Source: Eucalyptus grandis (taxonomy: Eukaryota > Streptophyta > Magnoliopsida > Myrtales > Myrtaceae). Taken from it: 64,000 nt of DNA. The translations under genes were made by a program, and so were the position numbers. The DNA lies in the NCBI RefSeq assembly GCF_016545825.1, contig NC_052617.1, positions 54,069,382 to 54,133,381 of the forward strand. The letters run 5' to 3'. The notes below the pieces were generated by a model that did not search any database, was not told the origin of the DNA, and worked only from the letters and a program-made list of their open reading frames with translations. Positions 57,328 to 64,000 of the stretch are shown here, piece by piece (position 1 is the first letter of the stretch; every line of letters begins with the position of its first letter).

Positions 57328-57947
57328 TGTGACATCCTAAAAATTCACCAACCCTATTAGTGTAATCGGATCGTTAAGGGCTTGGATTATTTTTAAATCG
57401 GGCCAGAAGACCAGCCCGATGGGCGTGAGGAATGTGTGGGCTTAAGTGGTTAGCGGGCCACACGAGTTATCGAGATGGGCTCAGTCAACCAAAGGATAGG
57501 ATATGGACTTGGGCTTGGCTTGGAGCGGGCCAAGAGTTGGGTTCATTAGAATGATGAATCAAGTCTAGTGGGTTGTGATTGTCATAGGATAAGCCCGATG
57601 GGCCAGAGACGGGTATTTAGGCCCGAGTGTTTTCATTTCCGATTAAGTTTATAGATTGCCATTATGAGGATTTAATTAGAAATTTTATTAAAGACTTATA
57701 AGTGATTGTAATGCTAGTGTCGACTACTAACTTTAGTATTTCTCGCGATAAATTCTTCATAGATTAGTGTCGAGATGTTAACACGCCAATTCATTCGTGT
57801 AGTCATGAGGGAATTGAAATTTAGTGAATTCAGAATGAAACTAAGTGAAAGACATTAGAAACTAATAAACTGACTAACGATACAGATTAGAAGTTAATCA
57901 TTACCAAACGCCAGACGTCAGAAACAATCATGTATGAAGGCCATGAC

Positions 57948-57951
<4 letters not shown>

Positions 57952-57995
<44 letters not shown>

Positions 57996-58155
57996 ACCCT
58001 TGGTTTTCTTTTCCCCAAAACCGCAGCTGCAGAAGGGAAACATAATCATTAAACATGTTAATGATTAAGCTACTCTCCTAGATATTAGACTTATAGCTCT
58101 ATTTCCCTCATAACTCACATCATTCTCTCTCTCTCTCTCTCTCTCCAAAAACAAA
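57952..58155. repeat. CT microsatellites in the solo LTR
   Basis: (CT)n at about 57952-57992 and again at about 58122-58144, placed like the GA/CT tracts of the LTRs at 38603 and 41459. They may mark the LTR transcription-start/leader zone. Confidence 0.88.
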
Positions 58156-59744
58156 CCGAAACTCTCTTCTTCTTCCCCTCTCTCTCTCAGTTCGAACAGA
58201 AGCAAAACAGCAGCAGCTCCGGTGACTTTGCTTCTTCTTGCATGAGTTTAGGAGCAAATTCTTGAAGGACTTTGAGTCACCAACGAAGCCAAGCAACGGT
58301 AAGGAAAAGATAAGTCTCTAAACTAGAAGTTATCCGCTGTTTTGTCGAGGGAACTCGCGGAACTAGCCGAATGGTGGATGATTAGGTGTGATGGTTATGT
58401 TTTGTGTTGAAATGAGCTAGATGAACTCTAGATTGAAGCTATGAGTCCTTGCATGTCATGTTAGAGCCTTGCATGTTTCAAAAATTGAGTGTAAGTAAGC
58501 TTAGTTGGTCAAGTAAGATGGAGAGGTGGCTGTCGAGTGAAGAAAGGTGCTGCATGTTGCTGTAGATGAGTCAAGGTGCGAGTATTTGTCTTGATTCGAG
58601 CTGTGGATGGCTGTATGTAGGCGAAGAGCTACTGTGGTTACTCTTAGATGCTGTTGGAGAAGTGTTGGAATACTAAAAGGGAAATTGTAGAGGAGCTAAA
58701 TGGTTTAGTTGAGCTGTAGATGAATAAAATGGTTCAAAACATGCTGTTTTGGAAAAAAACAGAGATGGAAAACCCTTTAGTTATGTGTCGCCTTGGATTT
58801 TAAAGATGTAGTTAAAGGAAAGAACAAGTTTACTTAAGAGAACACTAACTAATTTAGGTTTCGACCTCTAATTATAGTGAGGTTCATGCGAAAATGTATT
58901 GGCGAGAGCATTTCTCTTTAAAACAGTAAGCTGTTCTGCAGAAGACAGCAAAACCTTAGGTAGTTCTACGAATTTTTTGTAATTTTATAGAAATAATTGG
59001 ACCTTAAACCCTTCATGAAAGTTGTAGGACACATCTTTAGGAACAACATATCAAAATTTGAGAACAAATGGACAAGGTTCGAGTAGTGAAATGATCTTTC
59101 TTCTGTAGGTACTCAATCTGGAATGTTGCTGCAGAATTTTGAGAAAGAAGACAGCAAATTACTGCTCTTTATACATTGAGATATAGGCTTAGTTTCTTCA
59201 CAGAAAATGTTAATCTATGTCTCTTCTATAACATACTAAAATTTGGTAATATTCTGATAAGAATAGATGTACTTTCTGTGTCTATGTTTGAGACTGCCCA
59301 TATTAGCTCATATACTGCCTTGATCCGAGAATGTGCATTAGTTGTTGTGTCTCTTGTACTTGACTTTCATGAAATATATGGAGTCTAATGATCTCATGAT
59401 AGTGGTTAGTTTGTGCATGAGCATGCCTCTTCCATCATTTGAAGTATGATCATTGTTTAGTTACCAATGGTGGCATGCGTATGCAATGATTGTGATGCAT
59501 TGTGCTTGATTATGGGGTAAAAACTGTTAGGCATGGAATAGGATGTGCTAAAACGGGTTCTACCTTATAATCAGGACCCGTGTGGATGCTTGGTGCACGA
59601 GAGTTATGTATTATGATTATTGATTATGCTTGAGGTAATTGTGTGCTCTCGAGGTCTTGTGCATGCTGTGATGTGATATTAATCAAAGGTGTGATGTGTG
59701 AAATGTGTGCATTAATTTAGTAAGAGATTTCCATCAGTACTAAG

Positions 59745-59965
59745 ATGTCGGTGATGCCCCGAGGAGTGGGATGCCCATGTTGTGTGTTCTTGGATGCCTC
59801 AGTTGAGTGAGACACTAGGATGCCTCGGAGTAAGATGCCCTTGTAGGTGATCAAGGATGCCTCGGTTGTGGGATACCGAGATGCCTCGGAGTGAGATGCC
59901 CCATGCTGTGTGTTCTTGGGATGCCTCAGCTGTGTGATACTGGGATGCCTCAGAGTGAGATGCCC
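59745..59965. repeat. GATGCCTCGG tandem array in the solo LTR
   Basis: About ten GATGCC words (GATGCCTCGG, GATGCCTCAG, GATGCCCATG, GATGCCCCAT) spaced roughly 20-25 bases apart, in repeat units of about 65 bases. It corresponds to the GATGCC zone at 43435-43720. Confidence 0.85.
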
Positions 59966-60368
59966 ATGATAGAAATATTGTGGAAGTCTGGATGTGGGAT
60001 TCCAGAAGTGACTCAATCGGGTCGGCTGCATTTCGGTGGTTAAACTGATCGATGGTGGATTTGATATACACACTAAATTATAAATTCCACTTGGCATGTG
60101 AGTTTTGCATACTGTTGTTGCATTTCATCATGGTACAGATTAAGAGCATGAGGTATACTGATGCATTTAGCATGTTTGGTATGGAGTAATCATTCATGTG
60201 ATGCATCAATATTCATTTAGTTATACATGTGACAATCTTGTCTTAGTATCTTAAGCTATTTGGTTATGTCTCTCTTGTTTTCTTTGGCAACTGTGGATTG
60301 TCTAGGTTAAAGTCTTATTATTTCTTTACCGAGCATTGTTCATTCCTTATTTTTTTCAGATCATTAGT

Positions 60369-60533
60369 ATGGACGTACCACCGATTGCTCGTTACAGGGT
60401 GATAGCGCGTATCGAGGTTACTTTTCATGATATGTATGATCCTGATGTCGAGATGACCTTTTCGAAATATGAGGCTACGATGTGGATGGACGACAGTAGA
60501 GCGGATATGATTCCGATGAAGTTCGTTGCGTGA
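60369..60533 (+). CDS. LTR micro-ORF, pair B (54 codons)
   Basis: Starts MDVPPIARYRVIARIEVTFH and ends DDSRADMIPMKFVA with TGA. It begins 9 bases after TTTTTTCAG. Its second half aligns with the minus-strand frame 38504-38211. It lies about 540 bases upstream of the LTR end. It has no recognised domain. Another in-frame ATG lies upstream at 60336, but the acceptor-like context favours 60369. Confidence 0.5.
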   Translation: MDVPPIARYRVIARIEVTFHDMYDPDVEMTFSKYEATMWMDDSRADMIPMKFVA

Positions 60534-61077
60534 TTCATAAACCACGAAGGGGAGATGTTTGGCCCCCTTCCTTTTGGTGCTGGAGCACCTGGAGCCGAGA
60601 CGGGAGGTGCTTAGGCACCCAGATCGTGTAGAAGCTGGAGGATACATCTTTTGTTTTTTGATAGACATGGGCTTATGTGGGATAGTGGAGTTAGGAACCC
60701 CCTCACCCTTTTTCCCTGGCTGTTTACTTACACCTTTGTTTTGAACTTGTAAGTATGTTGTATATAGGTGAAAAACTTGTAAGTAATCTAGGTTGATTTT
60801 TGTAAGCTCGAATGATCTTAACAGGAAAGAAATGAAGCTTCTCATGATCTTTACATATGATCTTAGTTGGATTATCTAATATTAGTTGACAGGACTAAAT
60901 GCAAGGTAACCTTGCAATATAAAGCTTTAGATCTTGAAATATCCATGTTATACATACTAACCTTTAAAGGTGGACATTGTAGTTCAACATTTGAAATCAA
61001 TAAGTCCTATAAGATGATAATCCACTTTAATTTCCGCTTGCACTTAGTACATGACACTACTAGGACGTCACAGTAGC

Positions 61078-63278
61078 CAAAAAATATCCCAAGTTCAGCT
61101 TTCTCTCCCAACTTGTCTCTCTTGACTATGGAATATGAGAAAAACACAAATAGCCAAACACCTTCAAATTTCTTAGAATTGGCTTGACATCAAACCAAGC
61201 TTCAAAGGGTGTCTTCATCTCCAATACCCTCGTAGGTAGTCTATTCAGCAGAAAAACTGGTTTGTTTGCTATTTCTGCCCAAAACTCTTTTGGTAGATTC
61301 TTCTCATACAGCAGACACCTAGTCATCTCCATAATGGTTCTATTCTTCCTCTCACTAACTCCATTTTGCTGTGGAGAGTAAGGAGCAGTAAGCTGGTGCT
61401 CAATTCCAGCCTTTTCACAGGAAGAGTTAAACCTCTATGAAGTGTATTATGTTCTATTATCATATCTAATGACCTGAATCTTGCAACCACTTTGGTTCTC
61501 AACCCATTTCTTAAACTTTAGAAATACCTCAGCAACTTCTAACTTTTGCTTCATAAAGTAAATCTAGCACATTCTAGTATAATCATCAATGAAAATAATG
61601 AAATACCTGCTGCCATTTAGTGAAGGAGTCACTTGTGGACCACATAGATCTGTATGAATCAACTGCAGCTTCTCTGTAGCTCTCCAAGTGGATTCCTTGA
61701 AGGGAAATCTCATCTGTTTGACTAGCAAACAAGCTTTGCACCTTGTGATCTGCTCCTTCAAGCTTGGTAACCCAGTTGCCATTTCATTCTTTTGCATAAA
61801 CAACACACCTTTGTGATGAAAATGCCCCAACCTCTTGTGCCATATTTCTAAATCATTGGCCTGACACTTGAATGCCATTTGCTCCTTCTCAAGAGGATTC
61901 AAAGAAAAACTCTTCTGTTGCATCTTTATCTTGAACAGCTCCTGACCACTGGAGTCAAAGATTAAACACTTCTCCTCTTCAAATATCACCTTGAATCCAT
62001 TTTCTACCAACTGCCCAACACTCAGCAAATTCTGATCAATCTTAGGCACATACATCACATCAGAAACCAACTTAGTTCCAGCACAACTCTCCATTGCTAC
62101 AGTCCCTTTACCTTTCACTTCTAAGAACTCCCCATTCCCAATCCTCACTCTTGACTTCAACAACTTGTCAAGGTTTATAAACAGCTTTTCATCACTTGTC
62201 ATGTGGTTTGTACAACCACTATCAACAAGCCAACTGTCACATGGAGTACTAGAGGAGAAACAAGAGGCAACAAACAATTGATCTACCTCTTGCCGGACTG
62301 TAACATGTACCTCACCTTGCTGCCGATCTCTCTTCTCTTTGCAGAACTTTTCAATGTGTCAAGGTTTATGGACATTTTTTGCACCTTACATCTAGCCTCT
62401 TCCAACACCTAAAGTGTGGATGATTCTTTTTTCCACAATGCTGACATGAGGAATGTCTTCCCCAATTGTTCTTGGAGTTGCCCGCACTATTCTCTCCTAC
62501 AGCAGCTTCTGAACCACTACTGCCATTTCCTTTCTTCCCTTTCCACTTCTTGACTTTTCCTCCTACATTATGTTGTTCTTTGGCCAGCAGAGCTCCTTCT
62601 ATACTTCCTTCCAGCCTCATTAACCTCCTTTGCTCTTGTGCTTGCAGAGCACTTAGCAATTCTGCCAACTTGATCTAAGACAAATCCTTGGTATTCTCCA
62701 AAAAGGCAATGGTTGCCTCAAACCTTTTGGGCAAGGAGACAAGAATATTCTGCACTAGCCTATCATCAGAGAGGTTAGTGCCTAGAACTCTTGCCTGTTT
62801 TGCAATGCTTATCAACTTATCAGAATACTCCTTAATTGTCTCAAACTCCTTCATCTGCAGTCTCTCGAATTCTATGATCAGATTTAGCCCCTTCATGCTT
62901 CTGATCCTCTCATCTCCTTGATACTAAGCTTTGAGGAAGTCCCAAATAGCTTTGGCTAATTCACAAGCCATAATTCTATTGAAAATGGTAGGTGAGACAG
63001 CAGCATATAAACAAGACTTTGTCTTTGCTTTCCTTGTTGTCCTCTCCTTGTGAAACTTGATTTGATTGACAGTTGGATTGTCAGAAAAGGGAGCAACTTC
63101 ATAATCTTGTTCCACAGCTTCCCAAAAATCACAACCCTCTAGATAGGCTCGCATTCTCACTACCCAGGCTTGATAATTTTCTCCATCAAACGCTGGTGGA
63201 GCCATTGCTGAAAAACCACTCGATCCTGCCTCTATCTTGCTTTTAACTTCTATGGTTGCAGACACACCTCTCAATCAA
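61078..63278 (-). pseudogene. Copia C gag, protease and integrase
   Basis: Gag has MRAYLEGCDFWEAVEQDYEV at about 63130. Zinc-binding CQHCGKKNHPHFRCW is at about 62420. Protease WLVDSGCTNHMTSD is at about 62220. Pre-integrase has WHKRLGHFHHKGVLFM and ARCKACLL-like CxxC. Integrase core has IHTDLCGPQVTPSLNGSRYF, with D-D-E region text to FWAEIANKPVFLLNRLPTRV. Several stops and frame changes are present. It is more complete than Copia A because the integrase is still there. Confidence 0.9.
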
Positions 63279-63328
63279 TCTCACAAGTCACTCACAGCCC
63301 CTTAAGATCAACCTGGCTCTGATACCAA

Positions 63329-63663
63329 TGTTGTTTTCGAAAGAATAGAGAATGAGTTGACAGCAAAAGCTGTGTATCTTGTTCAAAAAACTGGAAAATG
63401 TTCAAAAACATACTAGAACTTAACCATAAACCCATGTTGCCCATTAACAACTTACTTGGTCCACAAAACCAGCAACAAACTAACATAATAGCAAACTAAC
63501 AGAATAGCAAAAAAAAAAAAAAAAACGTGCAGCTTACTGCTCCTACAAGATAAGATTGACCAAGTAAAACAACCATTAACTAAGTCCTAGAAAATAGGAT
63601 ATCAACAAACTAACTAAACTAAACAAAGAAAAAAACATATAGTGCAGTCTTGATACATCAACA
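63329..63663 (-). repeat. 5' LTR of Copia C
   Basis: 335 bp including a longer A/T homopolymer than its partner. The ACTAC target copy follows at 63664. Confidence 0.92.
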
Positions 63664-63668
63664 ACTAC

Positions 63669-64000
63669 TTTCAGAATAAACTCGCTCATACCTTACACAA
63701 ATTAACCTCACATGCGGTGACATTAAACTTCCCCTGCAGATGAGACAATATCCCTTAGCTAAAGACCACCTTGTGCACGACACATTGGACTAGAAGAACA
63801 GAGATAAGAACTCCCACTGAAACAAGCAATCTTGGGTGGAGGAACCAAAAACTAATCTTGCACCATCGAAGAGCTACAAACCTGGACTACAAGGACTATG
63901 GAACTCGGTGATTCTGGGATGACGATTCTAATCTTCATACGGGTTTAAGATTTGGAACATTGTATTCCATCAAATCATTTGAACCCCATCAGCAAACCAA
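63669..64000. other. Unassigned right edge
   Basis: Host DNA flanking Copia C. No exon of the ATPase or any other gene could be recognised. Confidence 0.4.

Larger units (their letters stand above)
57328..61072 (+). mobile_element. Solo Gypsy LTR (3745 bp) with GTAGC target duplication
   Basis: Opens TGTGACATCC and ends GACGTCACA. A perfect GTAGC flanks it (57323-57327 and 61073-61077). Excising it restores the Copia C frame ...IFFGY/SLVSKACRIY. A single LTR with a clean target duplication is the product of LTR-LTR recombination. It contains CT microsatellites, a GATGCC array and a pair B micro-ORF. Confidence 0.95.
55362..63663 (-). mobile_element. Ty1/copia retrotransposon C with nested solo LTR
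   Basis: Same family as Copia A, opposite orientation. The LTRs are 63329-63663 (5') and 55362-55678 (3'). The element is flanked by ACTAC at 55357-55361 and 63664-63668. The primer site is the reverse complement of 63315-63327. Gag, protease, integrase, reverse transcriptase and RNase H are all recognisable but carry stops. A 3745-bp Gypsy solo LTR is inserted in the integrase region at 57328-61072. Confidence 0.94.

Overview
This is nuclear DNA from a flowering plant, probably a woody dicot. The evidence is spliced host genes with GT/AG introns, a DC1-type cysteine/histidine-rich gene family found in plants, and dense nests of LTR retrotransposons, MULEs, hAT and Harbinger-like elements and a tRNA-derived SINE. 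The species cannot be fixed from the sequence; a Myrtaceae-like tree is only a guess.

Layout. (1) 1-4000: minus-strand coatomer beta subunit (beta-COP) gene in two visible coding exons (3747-1697 and 1229-717). The 3' exon lies beyond the left edge. The first exon carries a one-base frameshift near 2922. (2) 4000-9840: a transposon field. It holds a Harbinger-like element (4832-5950) with a SINE inside it, a fold-back element (about 6400-7130), a decayed Copia LTR (about 7300-7970) and a hAT element (8479-9674). Three of these unrelated elements carry the same kind of GC-rich core. (3) 9840-14100: two decayed DC1-domain genes on the minus strand, the second split by a fold-back element. (4) 14110-23071: a 9-kb Mutator-like element (MULE) with 9-bp target duplications, inserted in an exon of an unidentified plus-strand gene. 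It carries a broken MURA-type transposase, a GRF zinc-finger passenger and a nested related MULE derivative (18227-19310) that splits the transposase.

(5) 24098-54293: a minus-strand autoinhibited Ca2+-ATPase (ACA8/9/10-like) pseudogene whose visible exons span about 30 kb because retrotransposons have inflated it. Its lesions include four nonsense codons, a frameshift, a lost splice acceptor and replacement of the phosphorylated aspartate of the P-type ATPase motif. Copia element A (26214-31866) sits inside one exon. Copia element B (33279-50632) sits in an intron and contains further nested LTR pieces and a long-LTR Gypsy element (41459-49311). Copia element C (55362-63663, minus) lies to the right and is split by a 3.7-kb solo Gypsy LTR.

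The most unusual signal is a set of small reading frames inside four separate copies of the long Gypsy LTRs (28072-28236, 38211-38504, 44371-44622, 60369-60533). They form two pairs with protein-level similarity. Three of them begin about 9-10 bases after a splice-acceptor-like TTTCAG. This looks like an LTR-encoded small protein. Apart from beta-COP, which has a frameshift, every gene in the window is visibly broken, so the region reads as heterochromatin-like transposon nests invading a decaying gene neighbourhood.
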